Source of the DNA: Hordeum vulgare subsp. vulgare | Taxonomy: Eukaryota; Streptophyta; Magnoliopsida; Poales; Poaceae | Assembly: GCF_904849725.1 (NCBI RefSeq) | Contig: NC_058520.1 | Coordinates: 323,093,186 to 323,157,185, forward strand | Reading direction: 5' to 3' | DNA: 64,000 nucleotides | In this document: one piece after another, positions 11,184-22,664 of the stretch | How positions within the stretch are numbered: the stretch's first letter is position 1 | Layout: each line of letters starts with the position of its first letter | Translations under genes and position numbers: made by a program | Notes under the pieces: model-generated | What the model saw: the letters and a program-made list of their open reading frames with translations, nothing else | Told to the model about the DNA's origin: nothing | Databases searched by the model: none

Positions 11184-12827
11184 TGCTACTGCAACAAAAG
11201 ATCTTCCAACGGCGCCAGAAACATGTGCTGACGAGAGACTGTTCTTGTCTTGATACTCCTCAGCAACGGCACCAGGAATCCTTCTACGGCTACGCCTTTA
11301 GGGACTTCCTAGGCAAATATGCAAAGGATTTCCCCGTGGCCTTGGAGGCTTGAGTTGGTGTTCCCTCGAAGCGGAAATGGTGATGTAGCACAGCGGTGGT
11401 AAGTATTTCCCTCAGTTTGAGAACCAAGGTATCGATCCAGTGAAGGAGTATCCCAATTACCTGCACAAACACAAAAATCTTGCTCCCAACTCTATGAAGG
11501 GGTTGTCAATCCCTTATAGATTGTTTGCCAAGTGAGAACTGGAAGCAACAAAGTAACAAAGCAAAGTAAAAGAGAAGTGGAAACGATAGGTGTGAATAAA
11601 CCCGGGGGCCGTAGTGTTCACTAGTGGCTTCTCTCATGAAAACAAGTAGACGGTTGGTGAACAAATTACTGCCGAGTAATTGATAGAACCGCACAAAGTC
11701 GTGACGTCATCTATGGCAATGATTATATCTATAGGCATCACGTCCAAAACAAGTAGACCGATACTTTCTGCATCTACTACTATTACTCCACACGCGACCG
11801 CTATCCAGCATGCATCTAGTGTATTAAGTCCAAAAGAACAGAGTAACGCCTTAAGCAAGATGACATGATGTAGATGGACAATCTCATATCTACGACAAAG
11901 CCCACCTTGTTACCCTTGATGGGAACTACACGATTTGTGCCTTGCTGCCCCTACTATCACTGGGAAAGGTCACCACATGGCAAAACCAAAAACCAAGCAC
12001 TTCTCCCATTGCAAGAATCATAGATCTAGTTTGCCAAACAAAACCCAAGACTCGGAGAGACTTACAAGGATATCAAATCATGCATAATATAAATAAGCAA
12101 AGACTCAAATATATATCATAGATAATCTGATCACAAATCCACAATTCATCGGATCTCGACAAACACACCGCCAAACAGGATTACATCGGATAGATCTCCA
12201 TGAAGATCATGGAGAACTTTGTATTGAAGATCCAAGAGAGAGAAGAAGCCATCTAGCTACTAACTACGGACCCGTAGGTTTGAAGTGAACTACTCATGAG
12301 TCATTGGAGGGGCGATGATGTTGATGTAGAAGCCCTCCAACTCCAAAGTCCCCTCCGGCAGGGCACCGGGAAGGGTCTCCAGATGAGATCTCGCGGAAAC
12401 GGAAGCTTGCAGCGACGGATAAGTGTTTTCGTGGATTCCCTGATTTTTTTTTCTGTATTTTAGGGAATATATAGGCGAAGGAGCTAGGTCAGGGGGGTGC
12501 CAGGGAAGCCACAAGCCTGCTAGCCGCTGCCCCTGGTGGCGGCTACAGGGCTTGTGGGCCCCGTGTAGCTCTCCTGGCTTGGCCCTCAAGCCCCCTGATC
12601 TTCTTCCGTTCGGGAAAAAATTATTTTGGGGATTTTATTCCATTTGGACTCCGTTCCAAAAGCAGATCTGAAAAGAGCCAAAAACACAGAAAAAACATGA
12701 ACTGACACTTGGCACTGAATTAATAAGTTAGTCCCAAAAAAGATATAAAAGGTACATATAACATCCAAAGATGACAAGATAACAACATGAAACCATCAAA
12801 AATTATAGATACGTTTGAGACGTATCA
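11184..12827 (-). repeat. 3' LTR of E1
   Basis: Runs from TGCTACTGCAAC (11184) to ACGTATCA (12827). On the minus strand it starts TGATACGTCTCAAACGTATC. A minus-strand TATA-like CCTATATATTCCC lies at about 12463-12475. Confidence 0.85.
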
Positions 12828-12841
12828 AGCATCCCCAAGCT
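12828..12841 (-). promoter_or_regulatory. Polypurine tract of E1
   Basis: On the minus strand AAGCTTGGGGATGCT directly precedes the 3' LTR start TGATACGTC. The same tract precedes the E2 LTR. Confidence 0.75.
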
Positions 12842-15498
12842 TAACTCCTGCTCGTTCTCGAGCAGGGAAGTGATAAAGAATGAATTTTTGATGCTTTCGT
12901 GCTACCTAGCATATATGTCCTTTGTAACTCCTCTTATTTGACGTGAATGTTCAGATCCATTAGATTCAAAACAATAGTTTGCTATTGACATGGAAACAAT
13001 AATAATTCAAGCAAACTAGAAAGGTAATCATGAACTTTCAAAATAACAAGGCCAAAAGAAAGTTATCCCTACAAAAGCATATTGTCTGGCTATGCTCTAT
13101 CATCATTGCACAACGAATTTAAATCATGCACAACCCCGGTATTGGCCAAGTAATTGTTTTCACACCTTTACTTTCTCAAACCTTTTCAACTCTCACGTAA
13201 TACATGAGCGTGAGCCATGGTTTTAGCACTATAAGTGGTGTGGAGTGTGGTGGAGGTTGTAAGACAAACGAGGAGAAGATGATCACATTAACTAGGCATA
13301 TCAATGAGCTGTCGAGATGCTCATCAATAGATATCAATGTGAATGAGTAGGGATTGCCATACAAATGATGCACTAGAGCTAAGAGTATGTGAAAGCTCTT
13401 AAAGAAAACTAGTGGGTGTGCATCCAACTTGCTTGCCCACGAAGACCTAAGGCAAATTTGAGGAAGCCTATCATTGGAATATAGAAGCCAAGTTATGTAA
13501 TGAAAATTTCCCACTAGCTATATGCTGGTGACAAAACGAGAGACTCTCAATCATGAAGATCATGGTGCTTAATAAGCACAAGTGTGGAAGGATAGTAGCA
13601 CTGCCCTTCTCTCTTTTTCTCTCATCATTTTTTGGGTGGGCTCTTTGGCCTCTTTTTTTGGGTGGGCATCTTTGGCATCTTTTATTTCCTCACATGGGAC
13701 AATGCTCCATCAATGATGATCATCACACTTTCAACTCAAAACTTAGAGCAACGATGACTCTATATGGAATGTCTTCGGTAGTGTACCGTGACAATGATCT
13801 AGCATGGCATAGACATTAACGGAAACATCATGCTAGCTATCTTACGATCATGCAATGGCAATGTAGAAGTGGTGGCACATGTCATGGTGGTAGTTGCATG
13901 GCAATATATCTCGGAATGACTTTGAAAAAGCCATAGTAGGTAGGTATGGTGGCTATTTTGAGGGAGGCTAATGGTAGGTTTTGTGCACCGGCGAGAATTG
14001 CACGGCACTAAGAAGATAGTGATGGTGGAAGGTAAAAGTGCATATAAACCATGGACTCAACATTAGTCATGAAGAACTCATATACTTGTTGCAAAATTTT
14101 TATTGGTAATCGAAACAAAGCATTCAACGCATACTCCTAGGGGAAGGGTTGGTAGGTATAAACCATCGCGCGATCCCGACCGCCACACAAAGGATGACAA
14201 TCAAATGACTAATCATGCTCAGACTTCATCACATAGCGGTTCACCATACGTGCATGCTACGGGAATCACTAACTTCAACACAAGTATCTCTAGATCCACA
14301 ACACCTTACTAGCATAACTTCAATATTACCACAACCACTACTCAAAACTAATTGAGACGAGTCAAACTTCTCTAACTATTCAATGCACATGAAGGTGGAA
14401 GTTTTCGTATCCCTTTGGATAACTACCCCTTTTGAGACTATTTTCATAGCGTAGATCAACTACCAAGCCACGCACCGCCATGCTCTAAAAGATATAAGTG
14501 AAGCACATAGATCAAAATCAACTAGCTCAAAAGATATAAGTGAAGCACATGTGAGCTGAATTGTCTACCAAAGGATATAAGTGAAGCTCGACAAAATGAC
14601 GGTGAGTGCATGTATCTCTCTCTAGGTGTGCATCAAGGATGATTGTGACACAACAAAATAAAAGACTCCTCCGGTACAATACGCTCCAAGCAAAACACAT
14701 AACATGTAGTGAATAAAAATATAGCCCCAAGTAACGTTACCGATGGATTTGAAGACGAAAGAGGGGATGCCTTCCCGGGGCATCCCCAAGCTTAGGATTT
14801 TACGGCATCCTTGAATATCTTGGGGTGCCTTGGGAATCCACAAGCTTGATATCTTACGACTCTTTATCTTTTTGTCCATAAGAACTTCACCCAAAACTTG
14901 AAAACTTCACAACACGAAACTTAAACAGAAACTCGTGATAACATTAGTATAAGAAAGCAAACCACCACTTCCTTAGTTACTGTAGCAAACTTAAATTCTA
15001 CTTATGCTGATGTTGGGTTACTGTATTTTCAATCTTCCATGGCTAATACCCCCCGATACTATCCATAGTTTCATCAAAATAAGCAACCAACACAACAAAA
15101 ACAGAATCTGTTAACAGCAGACCAGTCTATAGAAATCTGTATACTTCGTATACTTCTGGTACTTCAAAAACTCTGAAAACTTACGACAGTCTGAAGAATT
15201 TGCATAGCAATCAGCATAAAAAAGAATCAACTCAAAATCTCTTGCAGAACAAAAATGAAAATTATTTCCGTGAGCAGAAAGTTTCTGTATTTTCCAGCAT
15301 GACCAAACGATCATCCCCAAGACTAATCATAACGGTTTTGCTTGGCACAAACGCAAAAAGAAACACAAAAAACACAATCATTACAGAGTAATGGAAGTGT
15401 GGAAAACACAAAACAGAAAGAAAAAGGATAAATTCAGTGGTTTGCCTCCCAACAAGCGCTATTGTTTAACGCCCTTAGCTAGGCAAAAGCTGATGGAA
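12842..15498 (-). other. Non-coding internal region of E1
   Basis: About 2.65 kb without a supportable ORF in the place where pol would normally lie. It aligns by eye with 30298-32990 of E2. It includes three copies of an AAGATATAAGTGAAGC unit (14486-14592), a segment with a second polypurine-like tract and the palindrome-rich GATGCCTTCCCGGGGCATC (14765-14800), and GTTGGGAGGCAACC (minus, around 15450) near the protease end. The conservation across two independent elements suggests the region matters for replication or packaging. Confidence 0.7.
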
Positions 15499-16377
15499 TC
15501 ACGTATAGTCATCTTTGGTGCTCAAACCATAAGTAGCCCTCATCATAGATTCATAAGGAAATCTTATTTTCTTTCTAGGAAAGTGATCCATGCCCTTCTT
15601 TAAAGGAAATTGAAATCTAATATTCCCTTCCGTCATATTGATTATAGCACCAATAGTCCTTAGGAAAGGTCTACCAAGAATAATGGGACATGAAGGATTG
15701 CAATCTATGTCAAGTACAATGAAATCCACGGGTACATAGTTCTTATTTGAAACAATAAGAACATCATAGATCCTTCCCATGGGTTTCTTGACAATAGAAT
15801 CCGCAAGATGCAAATTAAGAGAACACTCTTCAATCTCATGAAAACCAAGAATATCACATAAAGACTTTGGAATCACGGAAACACTAGCACCCAAATCACA
15901 CAAAGCATAGCACTCATAGTTTTTGATCTTGATTTTGATAGTAGGTTCCCACTCATCATGAAGTTTTCTAGGTATAGAGACTTCTAATTTGAGCTTCTCT
16001 TCAAGAGATTTCATCATACCATCTACGATATGCGCGGTATAGGCTTTGCTTTGGCTATAAGCATGGGGAGAGTTTGCAATGGATTGCATCAAAGAGATGC
16101 ATTCAAACAAGGAGGAATTATCATAATTGAATTCCTTGAAATCCAAAGTGGGAGTTTCATTACTACCCAAAATTTTGATTTCTTGTACTCCACTCTCCAC
16201 ACCTTTATCATGAAGATGGGTGGACTCCGAATCATTGGGGCATTTTTCAACCAAAGTGGATTCATATCCAGGCCCTTCATCAATAGGTTTGACACGCGAA
16301 AACAAAGATTCAAGAGGAGTCACACCAAGCACTTTAAGATCTTCGTGATTTGCATCACTAGAACGCGCCCTTTTAAA
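15499..16377 (-). pseudogene. E1 retropepsin-type aspartic protease region
   Basis: Continues in the gag frame after a single TAG at 16378-16380. The active-site motif CDLGASVSVIP lies near 15900 (D-L-G-A-S in place of D-T/S-G, a form I know from Athila elements), followed by the flap region and CPIILGRPFLRTIGAIIN. The upstream part (SLEEKLKLEVSIPRKL) is a linker from gag. The reading frame stops at 15499 with no RT following. Protease processes Gag in the intact family. Total open length from the gag start is about 692 codons with just the one internal stop. Confidence 0.8.
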
Positions 16378-17574
16378 CTATTCATGCCTAGCGCGAATTT
16401 GGGCGGTTCTTTCTTTGCTCTCACTCATGGAGACGCGCATAGCTTTTAAAGTTTCATCCAAGTTGACCTTGGGAGGAGCACATCTAACTTTTAAAGCATC
16501 AATATCACAAGACATCCTATCAACACTCTTAGCCAAATCGTTTATTTTGAGTAGTTTTTCCTCTATGGATGCATTGAAAATCTTTTGAGAGTTGATGAAC
16601 TCTTTGATATTAATCTCTAAATCAGAGGGTGATTTGTTGTGATTTCCATAAGTGTTGTTGTAGGAATTGCCATAATTGTTAGAGGAGTTACCAGGAAAAG
16701 GCCTAGGAACGTAGTTTCCTCTAAAAGCATTGTTGTTTCCAAAATTGTTCCTACCAACAAAATTCACGTCGAAACTAGCGTTTCTACTCTCAATCAAGGA
16801 AGATAGTGGCATGTCATTAGGATATAAAGGAGCGTTTATACTAGCAACCAAATTCATAAACTCATCCATCTTAGCACTAAGCGAGTTAATTTCTTCTATG
16901 GCGTGTACCTTTTTGCTAGCAGGCGACCTTTTAGTGTGCCACTGAGAGTAGTTGGTCATGATATTGTCTAGGAGTTTTGTAGCGTCTCCTAACGTGATTT
17001 CCATGAACGTTCCACCTGAGGCGGTGTCCAAGATATTGCGAGAAGCGAAATTTAAGCTAGCGTAAAAGATTTGTATAATCACCCACAAACTCAAGCCATG
17101 AGCGGGACAATTTCTAATCATAAGCTTCATCCTCTCCCAAGATTGTGCAACGTGTTCATGATCAAGTTGCTTGAAATTCATGATATCGTTACGTAAGGAG
17201 ATGATCTTAGCCGGCGGAAAATACTTGTATATGTAAGCATCTTTGCACTTATCACAAGAATCGATACTATTTTTAGGCAAAGAAGAAAACCAAGTTTTTG
17301 CGCGATCTCGCAACGAGAAAGGAAAAAGCTTCAACTTAATCACGTCATTATCCACATCTCTTTTCTTTTGCATATCGCAAAGCTCAATGAAGGTATTGAG
17401 ATGGGATGCGGCATCTTCACTAAGAAGGCCAGAGAATTGCTCTTTCATAACAAGATTCAGCAAAGCTGCGTTGATTTCATACGATTCCGCACTAGTGGCG
17501 GGAGCAATCGGAGTACTAATAAAATCATTATTATTGGTACTCGAGAAGTCGCAAAGTTTGGTGTTTTCAGCCAT
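16378..17574 (-). CDS. gag: E1 gag protein
   Basis: Start chosen at 17574 (MAENTKLCDFSSTNNNDF); the frame stays open upstream to 17688, but that part is a hydrophobic translation of leader repeats. 398 residues. The retrotransposon gag domain occupies roughly residues 40-210: HLNTFIELC, VIKLKLFPFSLRDRAKTWF and YKYFPPAKIISLRNDI are typical. A flexible Asn/Gly-rich stretch (NNFGNNNAFRGNY) and a coiled-coil-like C-terminus follow. No CCHC zinc knuckle is seen. It would form the virus-like particle. The TAG ending it sits where relatives read on into protease, so it may be a mutated Gln codon. Confidence 0.8.
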   Translation of the reverse strand: MAENTKLCDFSSTNNNDFISTPIAPATSAESYEINAALLNLVMKEQFSGLLSEDAASHLNTFIELCDMQKKRDVDNDVIKLKLFPFSLRDRAKTWFSSLPKNSIDSCDKCKDAYIYKYFPPAKIISLRNDIMNFKQLDHEHVAQSWERMKLMIRNCPAHGLSLWVIIQIFYASLNFASRNILDTASGGTFMEITLGDATKLLDNIMTNYSQWHTKRSPASKKVHAIEEINSLSAKMDEFMNLVASINAPLYPNDMPLSSLIESRNASFDVNFVGRNNFGNNNAFRGNYVPRPFPGNSSNNYGNSYNNTYGNHNKSPSDLEINIKEFINSQKIFNASIEEKLLKINDLAKSVDRMSCDIDALKVRCAPPKVNLDETLKAMRVSMSESKERTAQIRARHE

Positions 17575-17795
17575 GGTGACTTCAACAAGCAAACAAGCAC
17601 ACAAGCACACAAGCAAGCAAGAAAACCGGCGAAGGAAAATGGCAAAAAAAGGCAAAAAGCAAAAGAAAACGGCAAAGGAGAAAGGCAAATGAAAACGGCA
17701 AATGTGAAGTGGGGGAGAGGAAAACGAGAGGCAACTGGCAAAAAAGTAAATGCAAGAGATGAGTTTGTGAGAACTACTTGGATAGATCTCTCTTT
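17575..17795 (-). other. E1 5' leader
   Basis: Between primer site and gag start. It contains short direct repeats of CAAACGAGCACACAAG-like and GGCAAA-like units, A-rich on the + strand; these produce the hydrophobic spurious extension upstream of gag. Confidence 0.6.
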
Positions 17796-17812
17796 CCCCG
17801 GGAACGGCGCCA
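17796..17812 (-). promoter_or_regulatory. Primer-binding site of E1 (tRNA-Asp type)
   Basis: Minus-strand TGGCGCCGTTCCCGGGG, ten bases inside the 5' LTR. It closely matches the tRNA-Asp 3'-end complement TGGCGCCGTTGCCGGGG used by Athila elements. Confidence 0.8.
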
Positions 17813-17822
17813 GAAATACTTC

Positions 17823-19471
17823 TGCTACTGCAACAAAAGACCTTCCAACGGTGCTAGAAACACGTGCTGACGGGAGACTGTTCTTGTCTTGATAATCCTC
17901 AGCAACGGCACCAGGAATCCTTCTACTACGGCTACGCCTTTAGGGACTTCCTAGGCAAATATGCAAAGGATTTCCCCGTGGCCTTGGAGCCTTGCGTTGG
18001 TGTTCCCTCGAAGCGGAAAGGGTGATGTAGCACAGCGGTGGTAAGTATTTCCCTCGGTTTGAGAACCAAGGTATCGACCCAGTGAAGGAGTATCACAAGT
18101 ACCTGCACAAACACAAAAAGCTTGCTCCCAACGCTATGAAGGGGTTGTCAATCCTTTATAGATTTTTTGCCAAGTGATAACTGAAAGCAACAAAGTAACA
18201 AAGCAAAGTAAAAGCAAAGTGGAAACAATAGGTGTGAATAGACCCGGGGGCCGTAGTGTTCACTAGTGGCTTCTCTCATGAAAGCTAGTAGACGGTGGGT
18301 GAACAACTTACTGTCGAGCAATTGATAGAACCGCGCAAAGTCGTGACGTCATCTATGACAATGATTATATCTATAGGCATCACGTCCAAAACAAGTAGAC
18401 CGATACTTTCTGCATCTACTACTATTATTCCACACGTCGACCGCTATCCAGCATGCATCTAGTGTATTAAGTCCAAAAGAACAGAGTAACGCCTTAAGAA
18501 AGATGACATGATGTAGATGGACACTCTCATATCTACGACAAAGCCCACCTTGTTACCGTTGATGGGAACTACACGATGTGTGCCTTGCTGCCCCTACTGT
18601 CACTGGGAAAGGTCACCACACGGTAAGAACCCAAAACCAAGCACTTCTCCCATTGCAAGAATCATAGATCTAGTTGGCCAAACAAAACCCAAGACTCGGA
18701 GAGACTTACAAGGATATCAAATCATGCATAATATAAATCAGCAAAGACTCAAATATATATCATAGATAATCTAATCACAAATCCACAATTCATCGGATCT
18801 CGACAAACACACCGCCAAAGAGGATTACATCGGATAGATCTCTATGAAGATCATAGAGAACTTTGTATTGAAGATCCAAGAGAGAGAAGAAGCCATCTAG
18901 CTACTAACTACGGACCCGTTGGTCTGAAGTGAACTACTCACGAGTCATTGGAGGGGCGATGATGTTGATGTAGAAGTCCTCCAACTCCAAAGTCCCCTCC
19001 GGTAGGGCACCGGGAAGGGTCTCCAGATGAGATCTCGCGGAAACGGAAGCTTGCGGCGGCAGAAAAGTGTTTTCGTGGATTCCCTGATTTCCCCCCTGTA
19101 TTTTAGGGCATATATAGGCGAAGGAGCTAGGTTAGGGGGGCGCCAGGGAGGCCGCAAGCCTGCTAGCCGCCGTTTCCCCTGGTGGCGGCTACAGGGCTTG
19201 TGGGCCCGCTGTAGCTCTCGTGGCTTGGCCCTCAATCCCCCTGATCTTCTTCCGTTCGGGAACAATTTATTTTGGGGATTTATTCCGTTTGGACTCCGTT
19301 CCAAAATCTGATCTGAAAAGAGCCAAAAACACAGAAAAACAGGAACTAGCACTTAGCACTGAATTAATAAGTTAGTCCCAAAAAAGATATAAAAGGTACA
19401 TAAAACATCCAAAGATGACAAGATAACAGCATGAAACCATCAAAAATTATAGATACGTTTGAGACGTATCA
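17823..19471 (-). repeat. 5' LTR of E1
   Basis: 1.65 kb, from TGCTACTGCAAC to ACGTATCA, collinear with 11184-12827. The differences are scattered substitutions and small indels such as an extra TAC near 17932. Confidence 0.85.
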
Positions 19472-19476
19472 GTCCA

Positions 19477-19994
19477 CCAGGTGTCCCTCCTGCCACAATG
19501 CCTCCGACTGCCACCGCTCCAACACATCCCTCATGTGCCAGCACAACGACGAGGTGTCAAAACACCTGGGCACGTGGCGATACCACATTGATGCAGGTCA
19601 GGGGGGCCTGACAAGGCATTTACTGCCCCTGACACTACGGTAGATAGATAGCGGTGAACCCTGTTCACTATGCGACTCGTGAACCCACCACACAACACTC
19701 TTGGTGACCCCTTTGCCTATAAAAGGAGGCCCAAAGCTCATTCTAGAGGTTGGACCTTTTGTGGTTTAGAATCTTTGATCACTAGCCGAAAGGCAATCCC
19801 TATAGCAAGTAACCCTACAGTAAGCACCCAATACAACAAGCAAAGCAGGAGTAGGGTTTTACGCGCTAAGCGGCCCGAACCTGGGTAAAAAGGTTCCCGG
19901 TGCTGATCGCTAGCTGTGCTCTTGGCACCACCTCTCTCCCCATCAAACTATCAAGGGATCCTTGGAGGTTCCCATAGGTGTCGTTTTCCCGACA
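19477..19994 (+). repeat. 3' LTR of the Tat element, second part
   Basis: Resumes after the E1 duplication GTCCA (19472-19476). It contains a TATA box at 19718-19725 and a downstream R/U5-like segment (GGAGTAGGGTTTTACG ... CGGCCCGAACCTGGGT), and closes with TTTCCCGACA at 19994. Confidence 0.75.
19718..19725 (+). promoter_or_regulatory. TATA box in Tat LTR
   Basis: TATAAAAG within GCCTATAAAAGGAGGCCC, a strong core-promoter match. Confidence 0.75.
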
Positions 19995-20020
19995 TCTTTG
20001 TAAAGAGAACAAGCAGTATA

Positions 20021-21953
20021 TCTCTACCCATATGAGCTGAATATGAATGACCCACACTGTTGTGTACCAATCTATTGGAGCCTCTTTAATTTTCAGAATT
20101 TTGGTGACCTGGACGTGTTCACCCATTTTCTGTTGCATTTTTTTGTTATCCATGCATTGTATAATTTTGTCTTGGTGTAGTTTAGGTAGCAGTTTGTGTC
20201 AAAGGCAATTTTAATCAGGTGGAGAGTAATGGAGAAGGATGCATGCATTCAAATCTACTGTGTGATATGTGTCCTGTTTACGTAGAAGGTATGCCCTGGG
20301 TGCAATTCATCGCATGCTATTCTCTTTGATTTTTTTCCTCGGGTGTATCCATGTCATACCTCTACCCGGGCTGCATTTTTTATCTCCGCTCTCCCTATAT
20401 TTTTTTCATGTCCATATGTTTATCTCCAGGTGAGTTCATATGTTTATATGTTTATCTCCACTTCTGCATATATTTGCGGGTTGTTCTACCATTTGCATGC
20501 AACAACATCAATGACTTAGGTTATTACTTCATCCTACATGCAAACAAGCATGCAACAACGCCAAGAACCTACTAGGTTATACTCTAGCCTACATGCAAGC
20601 AAGCGGGCATGTCTCCGGTTGTACGACCTGATTAGTGGTTAACCACATGTATCATCCATAACTTATACACATATATAGTTGTCAATCATATGTGTATCAT
20701 CAGATTTTGATTATTTGATTAATATATGGATAGTTTCTTAATTGGTCAACCAATTCCTTTACTTCTACAAATGCAAATAAATTTTCGAGGGAGCTATTGC
20801 AAAATATCTACAAGAATTACATGTATGCAATTTACATGGGTTTATCTAATGTTAGAGATCCAGGTCTTCAATCATTTGTTTACTTGTTCTAGCTCAATGG
20901 ATAAAAAGAGCACTAGTTATTTAAAACTACTACATTTGTAAAGGCTAGGCAACACTCCATTGAAAATAAGAATGTGCGAGCATGTCATATTACAACAATT
21001 GTGATATCCATAAGAAATAAGCACTCCTAGCATTGCCTTTAGAGCTCATATGTTGTCGTGAATAGAGAAAGGCCAAAGTTGGGCATATTGGTCGTTGCAG
21101 TGGTTACCATGTTGAGATCAGAACCTATTGGCAAACAATAACATGTTCTTTATTTTTGTTGGCTTATGTATATTATCACATTCAATGAAATCGCTTAATA
21201 CTTGATTGTTGCGTTTCTAATTAGAGCACTAGAGTTGCACCTGAGATGATCGAATGGTAAATGGAAGATACCGATTATAATAACTTTACAATTTAGGTAT
21301 TATATACTAAAATATCATGTAATTATATATGACATTTAAGATCACCTAATATCTTACTGGGTGATTGATTTTCGGGCCTCAATCCTTTTAGGCCAAGAAA
21401 AGTAGATGGGGGTCCATCCAAAATCTTTTAAGATATGAATAGTAGATAGGGAAGGGTTGAAATATGTGGTTGTGTCATGGTTCCTAAATGGTACGAGTGA
21501 TGTATATTTTTTCAACATTTCCCAAATGTTAACCTCCAAATTCCTAATTTCACATGTCGTAGTCTCCTAGGTACTTGAATAATGCAACCAAGTTTCTGAT
21601 TATAGCATCTTGGAACATATGTTTCAATGGAACAAAATCCTTCATGTGTTCTCTTCAATGAATGCATAATGACAATAAGCATGCTTTCCTAAGACTCAGT
21701 CTTAAGCATAAAAATTCACCAAAATGCTATCTATCTGTTGCAATGTGGTGCAATAAAAAGTCATATATTTTTTGTAACACTTTCTTTATTCATTGTAATA
21801 CATTGTAAGTGGAGTGGATTTCAATTATTTACATTATCTTACTAGCTACTCCGTATATTTTTTGTATATGTGAAATTTAACATGCTCATGTTTATAGATG
21901 CAACCGGTACAATTTTGAAAAAGCCCATGGCAACACATGGGCAGTCTATTAGT
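20021..21953 (+). mobile_element. Candidate non-autonomous Helitron
   Basis: The right end has the structure of a Helitron 3' terminus: a perfect 7-bp stem hairpin (21923-21942) followed 11 bases later by TTAGT, one change from the canonical CTAGT, and then a T. A possible 5' end, A|TCTCTACC, lies at 20020/20021. Between them is 1.9 kb of AT-rich sequence with no Rep/helicase ORF, so it would be non-autonomous. The 5' boundary is much weaker evidence than the 3' one. Confidence 0.5.
21923..21942 (+). other. Helitron-type 3' hairpin
   Basis: GCCCATG stem, GCAACA loop, CATGGGC stem: perfect complementarity over 7 bp. The loop and arms resemble a grass Helitron terminus I remember (CCCGT-TGCAAC-GCACGGG). 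Confidence 0.65.
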
Positions 21954-22196
21954 TCATATATGTGTGTTCCTCAGGAGATGCTCTGCAGGACAACACCTCT
22001 GCTTACCAAAATAAGCCACTTGGAACACATTAAGATAATTATCAACCTGCCATGCAAATTTATGAGAGTATTGTATCTTCATGGAGTGGGATAACAAATA
22101 TAGGGATACTCTCCTTCGAGCTGTCCAAAATCTTGTCTCCCACTTCTACTTCACGGGATCTCCGATCACATAGAGTGGGTTACCACTATGGACAAC

Positions 22197-22541
22197 TTAT
22201 ACAATGCGTCTCAAATCCATCTCCAATGATGCATTTTCTATCACACTATGTGATAAACCCTTTGTGAAGGGATTTGCCAAGTTTATAGACTTTTGGATGT
22301 AATCCAACACAATAACTTCGGAGTTCTTCATTTTTCTAGCACATTTCAATCTCCTCTTCACATGCCTTGAGGACTTCATATTATCCTTAGAACTGTTTAT
22401 CTTTATAATCACCGTTTGATTATAACAATTCATCAGGATAGAGGGTATTGATTTTTCAACCATAGATAAGTTAATCAAGAGCCCACGAAGCCACTCTGTT
22501 TCAATAGTGGCCATGTCTAATGGTGTGAGTTCTGCTTCCAT
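22197..22541 (-). pseudogene. Copia-1 RNase H domain
   Basis: MEAELTPLDMATIETEWLR matches Copia RNase H around the catalytic Glu (normally SSSEAEYMAL-like), followed by the region before the C-terminus (LANPFTKGLSH, normally DPLTKGL). The alignment is weak in the middle, and the reading continues in other frames toward 21960. Confidence 0.65.
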
Positions 22542-22664
22542 AGTTGACCTCGTTAAGATGATCTGCTTGCAAGACTTCCAGGAAACACCTCCACCACCAA
22601 GTGTAAAAACATAAGCACTTGTGGCCTTAATCTCATCGGTATCATATATTCACTTTGAGTCACT

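Larger units (their letters stand above)
11184..19471 (-). mobile_element. Athila-like Gypsy element E1 (Sabrina-like), non-autonomous
   Basis: A complete 8.29-kb element on the minus strand: 5' LTR 17823-19471, primer site 17796-17812, gag, protease, a 2.65-kb non-coding region, polypurine tract, 3' LTR 11184-12827. The LTRs are about 1.65 kb and look roughly 95% alike by eye. No reverse transcriptase, RNase H or integrase is present anywhere between the protease and the 3' LTR, so it would need enzymes in trans. The target-site duplication is GCCCA/GTCCA. The name Sabrina is a recollection from LTR style, not a database match. Confidence 0.85.
3553..19994 (+). mobile_element. Tat-lineage Gypsy retrotransposon, 5' part missing
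   Basis: GC-rich + strand Gypsy element. In order: RT tail, first RNase H-like domain, RNase H, integrase ending at 6204, an antisense ORF on the minus strand (10461 to 7068), a polypurine tract and a 3' LTR (10868-11183 plus 19477-19994). The 3' LTR is split by element E1. An antisense ORF between pol and the 3' LTR is characteristic of the Tat/Ogre lineage. The LTR opens TGTCGGTGC and closes CCCGACA, an inverted terminal pair. The 5' half must lie left of element A, outside the window. Confidence 0.8.

Noticed and set aside
17575..17688. Hydrophobic N-terminus like a signal peptide before E1 gag
   Set aside because: It is leader repeat translated upstream of the proper MAEN start; relatives begin at MAEN.
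17796..17812. tRNA-like sequence
   Set aside because: Primer-binding sites copy the tRNA 3' end only; no cloverleaf around this or the other primer sites.
21846..21855. Stowaway-like CTACTCCGTA
   Set aside because: No matching inverted end or TA duplication nearby.
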